Both the position numbers and the translations under genes were made by a program. A stretch of DNA of 64,000 nucleotides. Origin: Kribbella caucasensis (GTDB lineage: Bacteria; Actinomycetota; Actinomycetes; Propionibacteriales; Kribbellaceae). The notes beneath the pieces are model-generated. The model was not told where the DNA came from, made no database searches, and saw only the letters and a list, made by a program, of their open reading frames with translations. This document shows positions 7,425-15,588 of this stretch, one piece after another; positions within the stretch are counted from its first letter, which is position 1; every line of letters starts with the position of its first letter. The stretch lies in the NCBI RefSeq assembly GCF_004361855.1, contig NZ_SNWQ01000009.1, positions 62,001 to 126,000 of the forward strand, given 5' to 3'.

Positions 7425-10400
7425 ATGGCAGAGCCCGTGCAGGGCACTGTTGCGCGCCCCCGGCTGACCGCCCTGCTGGACGAGGGAGCCCAGCGACGGC
7501 TGCTGACGATCGTCGCGGACGCCGGCTTCGGCAAGTCCACCCTGCTCGGCTCCTGGGTGGCGGACCGTCCCTGCGCCTGGCACACGGTCCGCTCCGAAGA
7601 CCGCAGCCTCGCCGCGATGGTCTCCGGTCTGGTCGAGGCCGTACGCCGCCAGGTGCCTGCCCTGTCGGCAGTGCTAGCCGCAGAACTCCAGGGACCGCGC
7701 GGCCCCGACGCGGACGCCGAACAGGAAACCAGAGCACTCGCGTACGCCGCTGTCCTGGCCGATGCCTTCGACCAGAACCTCGACGGCGACCTCGTCCTCG
7801 TCCTGGACGACCTCCACGAGCTCGGTCCAGCCGACCCCGCGACCAGGTTGATCGAGGGCCTGGTCCGGATCGCTCCGCCCTCACTGCACCTGGTGGTCGC
7901 GTCCCGTACGCCGATGCCGTTCGGGATCGACCGGCTCCGGGGCAGGGGCCAGGTGCTGGAGATCGACGCGAGCGGGTTGGCCTTCACCGTTCCGGAGACC
8001 CTTGCCGTGCTCCGCGTAGTACTGGGTGAAGGGTCCGAGGAGCTGGCCGAGACGCTGCAGTCCGCAGTACAGGGCTGGCCGGCGGCTGTGCGGCTCGCGG
8101 TGGAGGCGTTGCGCGCCGTACCGACTGCGGAGCGGCCGAGTCGGCTGCGGCGCGCCCTGCGGTCGGACGGGCCGCTGTACGACTACCTGGCCGGTGAGGT
8201 GTTCGCTGCCGAGCCCGAGTCCGTACGCCGATTGGTCGCGGCCGCCGCCGTGTTGCCCAGGTTCGGATCCGAGTTGTGTCGTGCGATCGGGCTCGCGGAC
8301 AGCGTGGATCTCGTGCAGCAGCTCCGGACCAGGGGACTGCTGGTGTCGGCCGGTGACGCCGACTACGAGCTGAACCCACTCGTCCGGTCGTTCGCCAAGG
8401 ACAGGTTGTCGACGGATCGGCAGGAGATGGCCGAGCTGACCATGCGCGCCGGTCAGTGGTTCGAGTCGACCGGCGAGCACCGCGACGCATTGGCCTGCTT
8501 CCAGGCGGTCGATCCGGCTGAGGCGGCCCGGATGCTCGGCGAACGCGGCCACGCGATGGTCAGCGGAGGCCTGGCCGAAGTCGTCGTCGCAGCGGTCTCA
8601 GCGTTGCCGCCCGAGTTGCGCAACACGGCCCTCGACCAGCTGGAAGGCGAGGCGCGACAGGTACTCGGCGACTGGCAGGGCGCCGAGGACTGCTTCGACC
8701 GGATCATCGAACCCGATGGTGAGATCCCGGTCGCGGTGGCCTGGCGGCTCGGACTGATCCACCATCTGCGCGGCCAGACCGACGTCGCGATCGCCACCTA
8801 TCGCCGCGGCCGGATCGACGGTGAACAGCTGACCGACGAGGCCCTGCTGCAGGCGTGGTGGGCGGGAGCGCACTGGTTGCGCGGTGAGTTCGACGAGTGC
8901 CGCCAGCTGATCCATGCCGCGCAGGAGGCCGCCAAGGTGTCCGGTGATGACCGGGCCTTGGCGATCGTGCACACAGTGCTTGCCATGCTCGCGGCGGTCG
9001 ACAGTGATCCGCGCGGCAACGCGTCGCACTACCTGCATGCGTTGGAGCATGCGGAGCGGGCAGGCGACCTCCTGCAGTCGATCCGGATCCGGGTGAACCG
9101 CGGCTCGCACCACATCGCCGAGGGCGACTACGCACACGGCCTGGCGGAGCTGGACCTCGCACTGGAGCTCGCGGACCGCGCTGGTTTCGCGGTGTTCCGT
9201 GCACTCGCACTGAACAACCGTGGTGAGGCGCTGTTGCGGTTGGGGCGGCTGGATGAGGCGATCGGCGAGCTGGAGGCGTCCCGTGCGCTGTACCAGCGGT
9301 TGGAGTCGAAGCGGGTCGCGCAACCCCTCTCTGTGCTGGGCGAGGTCTACCGCGAACGTGGTGACCGCGCGATGGCCCGCGCCTGTTTCGAGGAAGCGAT
9401 CGCGGTGGCTGACGACACGAAGGACATGCAGTCGCTCGTCCCGTCGCTCGCGGGGCTCGCGCGCGTCCTGGCGGTCGAGGAGCCCGAGCGAGCCGCCGAA
9501 CTGGCAGAGATGGCCAAGCAGGCGGTCGCTTACGGACCAGTGCTCGGCCTGTCAGGCGCACTGGTCGCCCTGGGCTGGGTGACTCTGCACGCGGGCAACG
9601 AAGCAGAGGCAGCCCAATCGGCCGAGGAGGCTGCCGCGCTGTGCCGCAAGCGTCGCGACCGCGCCGGCCTGGCGGACGCACTCGAGCTGTACGCCGCTGC
9701 GGGCGGCGGCGAGGTGCTGCACGAAGTACTGAACATCCGCAAGGAACTGAGCGATCCACTCGGGCAGGCGCGAGCGGAGCTCATGTTGGCGACCCGGACG
9801 CGTGGACCGGAGGGACAGGAGCTGGCACTGCACGCGCATCAGCAGTTCCTGGCTGCGGGAGCCACTCGCTATGCGGCGGCCGCGTTGGCCGCGAGTCAGG
9901 AGACGGGACCGCCGCCGGTCCGCGTCGAGTGTCTGGGTGGTTTCCGGGTGCTCCGGGACGGCAAGGCAGTGCAGCTCGGCGAGTGGCCGTCCAAGAAGGC
10001 CCGCGACCTGCTGAAGATCCTGGTCGCGCGTCGCTGCCGGCCGGTGGCCCGTGTGCAACTGCTGGACCTGCTGTGGCCGGACCAGGACGAATCGGTCGCC
10101 TCCCCGAGGCTCTCGGTTGCTTTGTCGACGGTGCGCGCGGTGCTTGACCCCGGCAAGCGGTACGCCGCCGACAGGTTCATCGGCGCCGACCGCGCGACCA
10201 TCTGGCTCGACGGCGACCGGGCCGCGGTCGACGTCGAGGACTTCCTCCGCGACGCCCGGTCCGGGCTCGACTCCAACGATCTGGCCAAGCTCCGAGCCGC
10301 CGAGGCGTCGTACAGCGGTGACTTCCTCGAGGAGGACGTGTACGCCGACTGGGCCGCCGGACTCCGTGAGGAGGCCCGTGCCCTGTACGTCCGCGTTGCC

Positions 10401-10631
10401 CGGGTCCTGGCCGACACCGGTCGCCGTGACCCGGATGCCGCGGCCGGCTACCTACTCCGGATCCTCCAGCGCGACCAGTACGACGAACGGGCCCACCTGG
10501 GTCTGGTGGCCGCGTTCCAGGCCGGCGGGGCACATGGTGAAGCTCGCCGTGCGTACCGGACGTACGTCGGCCGGATGACCGAGCTGGAGGTCGAGCCGGC
10601 GCCGTATCCGGGGGTCTCCGCCCGCGTCTGA
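7425..10631 (+). CDS. Large STAND-type regulator with C-terminal SARP (winged helix plus BTAD) domain
   Basis: A 1068-residue regulator. The N-terminus has a P-loop NTPase resembling MalT/LuxR-type ATPases: Walker A AGFGKSTLL near residue 33 and Walker B DLVLVLDDLHEL near residue 125. A long helical middle, about residues 330-800, looks like TPR repeats (YAHGLAELDLALELADRAG, ALALNNRGEALLRLGRLDE). From about residue 828 comes an OmpR-type DNA-binding domain (VRVECLGGFRVLRDGKAV), followed by a bacterial transcriptional activation domain. This is the reverse of AfsR order, where the SARP domain is N-terminal. AGGAGG at 7411-7416 supports ATG 7425. Targets are unknown; the divergent methyltransferase is a candidate. 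Confidence 0.88.
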   Translation: MAEPVQGTVARPRLTALLDEGAQRRLLTIVADAGFGKSTLLGSWVADRPCAWHTVRSEDRSLAAMVSGLVEAVRRQVPALSAVLAAELQGPRGPDADAEQETRALAYAAVLADAFDQNLDGDLVLVLDDLHELGPADPATRLIEGLVRIAPPSLHLVVASRTPMPFGIDRLRGRGQVLEIDASGLAFTVPETLAVLRVVLGEGSEELAETLQSAVQGWPAAVRLAVEALRAVPTAERPSRLRRALRSDGPLYDYLAGEVFAAEPESVRRLVAAAAVLPRFGSELCRAIGLADSVDLVQQLRTRGLLVSAGDADYELNPLVRSFAKDRLSTDRQEMAELTMRAGQWFESTGEHRDALACFQAVDPAEAARMLGERGHAMVSGGLAEVVVAAVSALPPELRNTALDQLEGEARQVLGDWQGAEDCFDRIIEPDGEIPVAVAWRLGLIHHLRGQTDVAIATYRRGRIDGEQLTDEALLQAWWAGAHWLRGEFDECRQLIHAAQEAAKVSGDDRALAIVHTVLAMLAAVDSDPRGNASHYLHALEHAERAGDLLQSIRIRVNRGSHHIAEGDYAHGLAELDLALELADRAGFAVFRALALNNRGEALLRLGRLDEAIGELEASRALYQRLESKRVAQPLSVLGEVYRERGDRAMARACFEEAIAVADDTKDMQSLVPSLAGLARVLAVEEPERAAELAEMAKQAVAYGPVLGLSGALVALGWVTLHAGNEAEAAQSAEEAAALCRKRRDRAGLADALELYAAAGGGEVLHEVLNIRKELSDPLGQARAELMLATRTRGPEGQELALHAHQQFLAAGATRYAAAALAASQETGPPPVRVECLGGFRVLRDGKAVQLGEWPSKKARDLLKILVARRCRPVARVQLLDLLWPDQDESVASPRLSVALSTVRAVLDPGKRYAADRFIGADRATIWLDGDRAAVDVEDFLRDARSGLDSNDLAKLRAAEASYSGDFLEEDVYADWAAGLREEARALYVRVARVLADTGRRDPDAAAGYLLRILQRDQYDERAHLGLVAAFQAGGAHGEARRAYRTYVGRMTELEVEPAPYPGVSARV

Positions 10632-10699
10632 GTCCTCGGGACAGGACGTCGTAGGGGCGGCTTTAAGGGTTTCTGAAGCGGCGTACGGACCATCAGGTC

Positions 10700-11065
10700 A
10701 TGGGTACGCCGGTGCACAACGCGATGGTGGTCCGTGATTTCGGGGTCGGGGTTCATCCGGGGCGGGACTACCGGGCGGATCGCGGTACGGCGGTTCGGGC
10801 GACGCTGGCGGGTGTGGTCGTGCGGGTCGAGGGGGACGAGGTGGTGGTCGAGTCGAACGCGATCTGGCACCTCTACTGCCACCTGTTCGAGCCGACAGTA
10901 CGTCGGGGGGACACGGTGGAGACGGGGGACTGTCTCGGCCTCGCGGAGGGGCCACATCTGCACTACGAGGAGCGGGTCACGCCATACGGACCGGGGGATC
11001 ACCGCAGTCCCCGGTTCGACCAGCACCTCAACACGCAGCACCCCAACACCCGGCTGCCCAGCTGA
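10700..11065 (+). CDS. Small M23 (LytM-like) peptidase-domain protein
   Basis: A 121-residue protein made only of the M23 fold. The metal-binding signature is present: HPGRD (the HxxxD of LytM-type enzymes), LYCHL in the middle, and the HLHYE near residue 95 carrying the HxH pair. There is no signal peptide or anchor, so a secreted cell-wall role is not shown; it may be a cytoplasmic relic or use an unrecognised export route. No clear ribosome site precedes ATG 10700; ATG 10721 is an alternative. A complex hairpin follows the stop. Confidence 0.65.
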   Translation: MGTPVHNAMVVRDFGVGVHPGRDYRADRGTAVRATLAGVVVRVEGDEVVVESNAIWHLYCHLFEPTVRRGDTVETGDCLGLAEGPHLHYEERVTPYGPGDHRSPRFDQHLNTQHPNTRLPS

Positions 11066-11119
11066 GGCGCCGGACGGTCCGGCCGAAGGAGGGAGCGCCC
11101 GGACCATCCGACGTCTCAG
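11062..11119 (+). terminator. Compound hairpin after the M23 gene
   Basis: CTGAG at 11062-11066 pairs with CTCAG at 11115-11119, enclosing CGGACGGTCCGG (11071-11082) and CCGGACCATCCG (11099-11110). The stem is strong and GC-rich without a T-run, as is common for actinobacterial terminators. Confidence 0.5.
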
Positions 11120-11156
11120 CAGTCAGTCCGGCGTCGCTCTGCGTTAGTTTTGGGTG

Positions 11157-11642
11157 ATGATCGCGACCAGGTTCGACACCGAGCGGCTGGCGTTGCTGCC
11201 GTTGCGGGTCGAGTACGCCGAGGAGATGGCGAAGGTGCTGGCCTCGCCCGACCTGTACACGTTCACCGGCGGCGAGCCACCGACGGCCGACGTACTGACC
11301 GAACGGTACGGACGGCAGTTGTCCGGTCCGGGCCGGGCGGAGGAGTACTGGCTCAACTGGGTGATCAGTTCGCTCGAGGACGACGCCCTGGTCGGGTATC
11401 TGCAGGCGACCGTGACTCCCGACGCCGCCGAGATCGCGTGGGTGCTGGGAGTCGACTGGCAGGGCCGGGGATACGCGAAGGAGGCCGCGACCGGACTGGT
11501 CGACTGGTTGCGCGCTCAAGGGGCCGGCCGGATCGTCGCGCACGTACATCCCGACCACACAGCGTCAGCGGCTGTCGCGACGGCGGTCGGCCTGCACCGC
11601 ACCGATCAGCTGGACAACGGCGAACACCTCTGGGAGTCCTGA
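11157..11642 (+). CDS. GNAT-family N-acetyltransferase (RimJ/RimL type)
   Basis: A 161-residue acetyltransferase in the RimJ-like branch of GNAT. It begins FDTERLALLPLRVEYAEEM, the typical first strand. The acetyl-CoA-binding pyrophosphate loop is GVDWQGRGYAKEA (Q/RxxGxG/A) near residue 100-112. The end (VATAVGLHRTDQLDNGEHLWE) is the usual last strand. GTG 11154 is in frame and equally possible as start. The substrate, a small molecule or protein N-terminus, is not predictable. Confidence 0.85.
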   Translation: MIATRFDTERLALLPLRVEYAEEMAKVLASPDLYTFTGGEPPTADVLTERYGRQLSGPGRAEEYWLNWVISSLEDDALVGYLQATVTPDAAEIAWVLGVDWQGRGYAKEAATGLVDWLRAQGAGRIVAHVHPDHTASAAVATAVGLHRTDQLDNGEHLWES

Positions 11643-11672
11643 GCAGCGCCCCGAAAACAGGCCCAGAAAACA

Positions 11673-11706
11673 CGAACAGGCCCAACCGCGCGATGCGGTG
11701 GGCCCG
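11673..11706 (-). terminator. Terminator after the cold-shock gene
   Basis: On the minus strand GGCCCACCGC pairs with GCGG(T)TGGGCC around a short loop, and is followed by TGTTCGTGTTTT. The stem sits 14 bp past the csp stop codon. It also lies just beyond the end of the convergent acetyltransferase gene. Confidence 0.65.
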
Positions 11707-11719
11707 TTGTGAGGGTGGT

Positions 11720-11923
11720 TCAGAGCGGGCGGACGTTCTCCGCCTGCGGGCCCTTCGGGCCCTGCGCCAGGTCGAACTCAACCTTCTGGTTCTCGTCAAG
11801 CGACCGGAAACCGTCGGTCTTGATCGCCGAGTAGTGCACGAAGACGTCGGCGCCGCCGCCGTCCTGCGAGATGAACCCGAAACCCTTGTCGGCGTTGAAC
11901 CACTTCACTGTCCCGCTGGCCAT
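11720..11923 (-). CDS. Cold-shock protein, single CSD
   Basis: A 67-residue cold-shock-domain protein (OB fold, RNA/ssDNA chaperone). Both RNA-binding motifs are intact: GFGFI (RNP1) and DVFVHYSAI (RNP2). The start, MASGTVKWFNADKG, is standard and has AAAGGAGC upstream. The size and sequence match the CspA class found in several copies in actinomycetes. It ends at a good terminator. Its leader contains a strong hairpin (12023-12059) which may terminate the upstream MFS gene or be part of csp regulation. Confidence 0.96.
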   Translation of the reverse strand: MASGTVKWFNADKGFGFISQDGGGADVFVHYSAIKTDGFRSLDENQKVEFDLAQGPKGPQAENVRPL

Positions 11924-12022
11924 AATTTGCTCCTTTGTGGGGCGGGTGGGCTGGTCCGGCGGGTGCCGGCACCAGGGTTGCCGCCACGAGCCCTCCCACT
12001 CGGACCAAGGCCCGGATATGAG

Positions 12023-12059
12023 AAAAACGCCCGGCGGATCACAATCTCCGCGGGCGTTT
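12023..12059 (-). terminator. Strong hairpin with U-run, 100 nt before csp and 114 nt after the MFS gene
   Basis: On the minus strand the arms AAACGCCCGCGGA and TCCGCCGGGCGTTT pair over 13 bp with one bulge, and run straight into TTTTT. As read, this is a canonical intrinsic terminator for transcripts coming from the MFS gene. If the csp promoter lies upstream, near TACAGT around 12080, it would instead be inside the csp leader. Confidence 0.7.
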
Positions 12060-12172
12060 CGTGAACGAACGTGGAACTGTAAAGCCAGCAACCAGGGAAA
12101 ACGGTAGCACGATTTCCCCCGCCCCGCTGGGTCGGTGTCCGGACGATTCGCAGCCGCCTGGTCACGGCGCGG

Positions 12173-13651
12173 TCACCAGGAGCCGCGGTGGTCGGGGACC
12201 ATCAGGGTGAACGGGACGATCAGGACGAGAAGGGCGGCGAAGACGACGAAGGTGTGCGCCTGCGCGACGCCCGCGTTGGCGCTGTGTGACAGCATCGTCG
12301 TCGTCACCGAGACCGCGATGATGCCGCCGGACTGGCGGAACATGCCGCGCAAGCCCGCGATCGCCGAGATCTGATCGGGAGCCAACTGCAAACTGGCGTT
12401 GTTCGAGGCGGGGATGGACAGGCCCATCCCGATCCCGGTCACCCCAGCCGCCGCCGCGAGCCAGGCGTACGGCGTCATCCCGTGCGGTGCGAGCGCCATC
12501 ACCGACATGCCACCCGCGACCATCAGGATGCCGCCGATCATCGGCGACCGGTACCCGGTCCGGCGGAGCGCGAACACGGCCAGCCCGGCGACGCAGATCA
12601 TCCCGACGGCCCTTGCCGTCAGCAACGTCCCGGCCTCCAACGGCTGGATCCCGTACCGCGATTCGGCGTACAACGGGACCAGGGCGCCGAACCCGAGCAC
12701 GGCGGCGCCGTACATCAGGTTGATCGCGTTCATCACGCCGAACCCACGACCGCGCAGCAACCGGATCGGGATGAACGGCGCCGCGGCCCGGTGCGCGTGC
12801 CGAATGAACACGAACCCGAACACGAGGGCCAGTACTTCGGCCGCGATGAAGAACGGGTCGGTCGGCTCCGTACCGCGGCTGCCGAGCAGGCTGATCCCGA
12901 ACATGCCGCACAGGATCGTCAACGCCAGCAGGCCGGCGCCGACCAGATCGATGTGGGCGCCCCGGGTCCGCACGCTCCGCGGGATGAACCTGGCGCCGAG
13001 CACGATCAGCAGCACGCCGGCCGGGACGTTGACCAGGAAGATCTCCCGCCAGGACCAGTAGGTGACGATCACGCCGCCGACGATCGGGCCGAGGATGCCG
13101 CCGATCGGGAAGATGCTGGTGAACATCCCGACCGCGCGATCCCGGTTCCGGCCGAACTGCTCGGCCACGATCCCGGTCGCGGTCGGCATGAACGCGCCGC
13201 CGCCGAGGGCCTGGAACGCGCGGCACACCACCAGCAGATAGATGTTGTCGGCCAGGCTGCACGCCAGCGACGCGACCGTGAACAGAACCGCGGCGCCGAT
13301 GAAGATCCGCTTCCGCCCGAACTGATCCCCGAGCCGCCCGGCCAGGGGCATCGCGATGATCTGGCCGAGCGCGTAGATCGTGATCGTCCACCCGCTCCAG
13401 TTCAGCTGCGCGCCCAGGTCCCGCTGGATAGCGTTGAGCGCGGTCGCCACGATCGTCTGGTCGATGGACGCCATCAGAAGGGCGATGGAAACGATGCCGA
13501 ACACCAGCCACCGATGCCGACGCGGCTCATCCCCAGCGGGCTCCGAGGCTGATTCGGCGGGTTCCGAGGCGATGGCGGCGGGCTCCGAGGCTATGGCGGC
13601 AGCGGCGTCGGGGTTTTCGACGCCGGCTGCTGGAAGACTCGGGCGATCCAT
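12173..13651 (-). CDS. MFS multidrug-type transporter (DHA2 family, 14 TM)
   Basis: A 492-residue drug/H+ antiporter-like carrier. After a 50-residue soluble N-tail come the first helix (WLVFGIVSIALLMASIDQTI) and the DHA2 motif with the conserved Asp in SIDQTIVATAL; motif A follows as GRLGDQFGRKRIF. Hydrophobicity fits 14 helices. The N-tail has a short repeat (AIASEPA, AIASEPA, SASEPA) encoded by tandem DNA repeats around 13550-13610. It is divergent from a MarR regulator, with a good palindrome between them, the standard arrangement for inducible drug efflux. Confidence 0.88.
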   Translation of the reverse strand: MDRPSLPAAGVENPDAAAAIASEPAAIASEPAESASEPAGDEPRRHRWLVFGIVSIALLMASIDQTIVATALNAIQRDLGAQLNWSGWTITIYALGQIIAMPLAGRLGDQFGRKRIFIGAAVLFTVASLACSLADNIYLLVVCRAFQALGGGAFMPTATGIVAEQFGRNRDRAVGMFTSIFPIGGILGPIVGGVIVTYWSWREIFLVNVPAGVLLIVLGARFIPRSVRTRGAHIDLVGAGLLALTILCGMFGISLLGSRGTEPTDPFFIAAEVLALVFGFVFIRHAHRAAAPFIPIRLLRGRGFGVMNAINLMYGAAVLGFGALVPLYAESRYGIQPLEAGTLLTARAVGMICVAGLAVFALRRTGYRSPMIGGILMVAGGMSVMALAPHGMTPYAWLAAAAGVTGIGMGLSIPASNNASLQLAPDQISAIAGLRGMFRQSGGIIAVSVTTTMLSHSANAGVAQAHTFVVFAALLVLIVPFTLMVPDHRGSW

Positions 13652-13666
13652 CGGGTTCCACAGTAC

Positions 13667-13686
13667 ATTGCTTGCCAGCAGGCAAT
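13667..13686. promoter_or_regulatory. MarR operator candidate
   Basis: ATTGCTTGCCAGCAGGCAAT is a 20-bp inverted repeat; 16 of 20 positions are self-complementary (ATTGCxTGC..GCAxGCAAT). It lies 16 bp before the MFS start and 13 bp before the MarR start, where a MarR dimer would shut both genes. Confidence 0.65.
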
Positions 13687-13699
13687 AAAGGGGTTTGAT

Positions 13700-14137
13700 A
13701 TGTCCGACACCGAGACGCTGAACAAGCTGCGCGGCGTGATCTCCAAGCTCGCCCGGGAGCTCAACACCACCGCGACCAGCGAGGGCCTGACGCCGACTCA
13801 GGCGTCCGTGCTCGGCCTGATCGTGTTCCGCGGCCCCCTCGGGCTGACCGAACTGGCCCAACTGGAGGGCCTGAACCCGACCATGCTGTCCCGGGTGATC
13901 GGCAAACTGACCGAGCTGGGCCTGATCCAGCGCGACCCCAACCCCGCCGACCTCCGTGCCATCCAGGTCGAATCCACCGAAGCCGGCCGCGAACTCTCCG
14001 ACCGCATCAAACACCACCGCACCGAAGCCATCGCCGCCTGCCTGGACCAACTCCCCGAGACGACGGCCCAAACCATCATCAACGCCCTCCCCGCCCTAGA
14101 AGCCCTAGCCCAAGCCCTCCGCTCCACCCACAACTAG
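13700..14137 (+). CDS. MarR-family repressor
   Basis: A 145-residue MarR protein. The winged helix covers about residues 30-100: LTPTQASVLGLIVFRGPLGL, then the recognition helix LNPTMLSRVIGKLTELGLI and the wing RDPNPADLRAIQVESTEAG. Terminal helices form the dimer. It is divergent from the MFS exporter, whose promoter it likely represses until a drug or phenolic ligand binds. There is no other candidate target nearby. Confidence 0.92.
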   Translation: MSDTETLNKLRGVISKLARELNTTATSEGLTPTQASVLGLIVFRGPLGLTELAQLEGLNPTMLSRVIGKLTELGLIQRDPNPADLRAIQVESTEAGRELSDRIKHHRTEAIAACLDQLPETTAQTIINALPALEALAQALRSTHN

Positions 14138-14418
14138 GCGCCCCCATCACCAACCACCCACCCCCAAACCGGCCCGCGGTCACCGCCCCGGGCACCCGAA
14201 TCCCGTCCCCGCCCGCGAGAACCCGCGACCTTGAACAACAACCGGTGACCGTGAACTGGCTATTTCATGTTCAAGCCCCCCACTTCTTGACCGAGGTTCC
14301 AGCGAGGACCCAACCCGGATTCGGTCGATTCCTCCGGGCAGGTTGGTGCAGAGCGGGGCCGGCCGATGGGGAGTGCGAAGCGGCGAGCGTTTGCCGAACT
14401 TGTGAGGTTTGTCATGCC

Positions 14419-14447
14419 TTGACCGGGTTCGGGTCGCGGCCTACTGT
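14419..14447 (+). promoter_or_regulatory. Promoter of the panE-like gene
   Basis: TTGACC (14419-14424) and TACTGT (14442-14447) are spaced by exactly 17 bp, the best sigma-70-type match in this part of the window. The box TGTATGCCGTA overlaps the -10 and continues into the start region, so a protein bound there would block transcription. Confidence 0.6.
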
Positions 14448-14455
14448 ATGCCGTA
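14445..14455 (+). promoter_or_regulatory. Shared box (TGTATGCCGTA) before panE-like gene
   Basis: One of six related sites in the window. Here it is part of an inverted repeat, GTATGCCGTATAC. It ends 31 bases before the ATG. The other sites lie in the acid-catabolism island 11-25 kb away. Confidence 0.5.
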
Positions 14456-14486
14456 TACCGAGCCCCACCGAAAGGCGGGACCCATC

Positions 14487-15533
14487 ATGCGTGTTGCAGT
14501 ACTTGGCGCCGGTGCGATCGGCGCGTATGTCGGGGCGGCCCTGCATCGCGGCGGGACCGAGGTCCATCTCGTTGCCCGCGGCGCCCATCTCGACGCGATC
14601 CGGAAGGGCGGTGTCCAGGTCCACAGCCCACGCGGCGACTGGCTCGCCCGTACGCCGGCCACCGACGACACCACCGAGATCGGACCGGTCGACTACGTGT
14701 TCCTCGGCCTCAAGGCGAACTCCTACGCCTCGGCCGGACCACTGCTGGAACCCTTGCTACACGGCAAAACGGCGGTCATCGCCGCCCAGAACGGCATCCC
14801 CTGGTGGTACTTCCACGGCCTCCCAGGTCCGTACGAAGGCCGCCGGATCGAGTCGGTCGATCCTGGTGGCGAAGTGACTCGGGTGCTGTCCCTGGATCGC
14901 GCGATCGGCTGTGTCGTGTACTGCTCGACCGAGCTCGACGGGCCGGGGGTGGTCCGGCACCTGGAGGGCACCCGGTTCTCCATCGGCGAACCGGGCGGCG
15001 GGCAGAGCGAACGCTGCCTCGAGTTCAGTGCGGCGATGGTGGCCGGCGGGCTGAAGTGCCCGGTCGAGGCCGACGTCCGCAAGGACATCTGGATCAAGCT
15101 GCTCGGCAACGCCGCGTTCAACCCGATCAGCGCGCTGGCCCGGGCCACGATGGTGGAGATCGCCAAGCACTCCGGGACGCGCGCGATGGTCCGGCTGATG
15201 ATGGAGGAGTCGCTGGAGATCGCCCGTGCTGTCGGCTGCGAACCCGCCATCTCGGTGGACAAACGGATCGACGGCGCCGAACGCGTCGGCGAACACAAGA
15301 CGTCGATGCTGCAGGACCTGGAGAAGGACAAACCCCTCGAACTCGACGTGATCCTCGCCGCTGTGGTCGAGCTGGCCGACCTCACCGGTACGCCGGCGCC
15401 GACGCTGCGGGCCGTCCACGCGGTCGCCGATCTGCTGGCCACCAAGATCGGCAACGGGACCGGCACAGAGAAACTCGCCCACGCCCCCACGGCAGCCTCC
15501 ACCCCGGCCCCCACCCCGGCCCCCACCCCCTAG
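14487..15533 (+). CDS. Ketopantoate reductase-like protein (2-dehydropantoate 2-reductase family)
   Basis: A 348-residue ApbA/PanE-family NADPH reductase. The Rossmann loop is VLGAGAIGAYVG at residues 4-15. The C-terminal helical domain has the family's catalytic lysine region, RKDIWIKLLGNAAFNPISAL, and the substrate-side SMLQDLEKDKPLELD, so it looks active. Family members reduce ketopantoate or other 2-oxo acids; many actinomycetes carry several paralogues, so a role in pantothenate synthesis is not certain. The C-terminus carries an odd tail of about 20 residues rich in Ala-Pro-Thr. The promoter has the box shared with the acid island. Confidence 0.85.
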   Translation: MRVAVLGAGAIGAYVGAALHRGGTEVHLVARGAHLDAIRKGGVQVHSPRGDWLARTPATDDTTEIGPVDYVFLGLKANSYASAGPLLEPLLHGKTAVIAAQNGIPWWYFHGLPGPYEGRRIESVDPGGEVTRVLSLDRAIGCVVYCSTELDGPGVVRHLEGTRFSIGEPGGGQSERCLEFSAAMVAGGLKCPVEADVRKDIWIKLLGNAAFNPISALARATMVEIAKHSGTRAMVRLMMEESLEIARAVGCEPAISVDKRIDGAERVGEHKTSMLQDLEKDKPLELDVILAAVVELADLTGTPAPTLRAVHAVADLLATKIGNGTGTEKLAHAPTAASTPAPTPAPTP

Positions 15534-15535
15534 AC

Positions 15536-15582
15536 CAGGCGGGTCCGGAGCGCGCCCTGCCGATGCCCTCCGGACCCACCTG
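15536..15582. terminator. Bidirectional terminator between panE-like and GH35 genes
   Basis: CAGG.GGGTCCGGAG (15536-15550) pairs with CTCCGGACCC.CCTG (15568-15582), a 14-bp stem with one mismatch and a 17-nt loop, exactly between two convergent stop codons (15533 and 15589). Confidence 0.65.
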
Positions 15583-15588
15583 TTCCAA

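Larger units (their letters stand above)
14138..14486. other. Intergenic stretch before the panE-like gene, no gene seen
   Basis: I find no convincing ORF here. The first 100 bases are C-rich and low in complexity. The last 70 hold the promoter of the panE-like gene (14419-14447) and the regulatory box at 14445-14455. Short open frames have no ribosome site or recognisable content. Confidence 0.5.

Noticed and set aside
14409..14486. An upstream in-frame start that would extend the panE-like protein by 26 residues
   Set aside because: The -35/-10 pair and box lie inside that stretch, and the Rossmann strand begins directly after ATG 14487.
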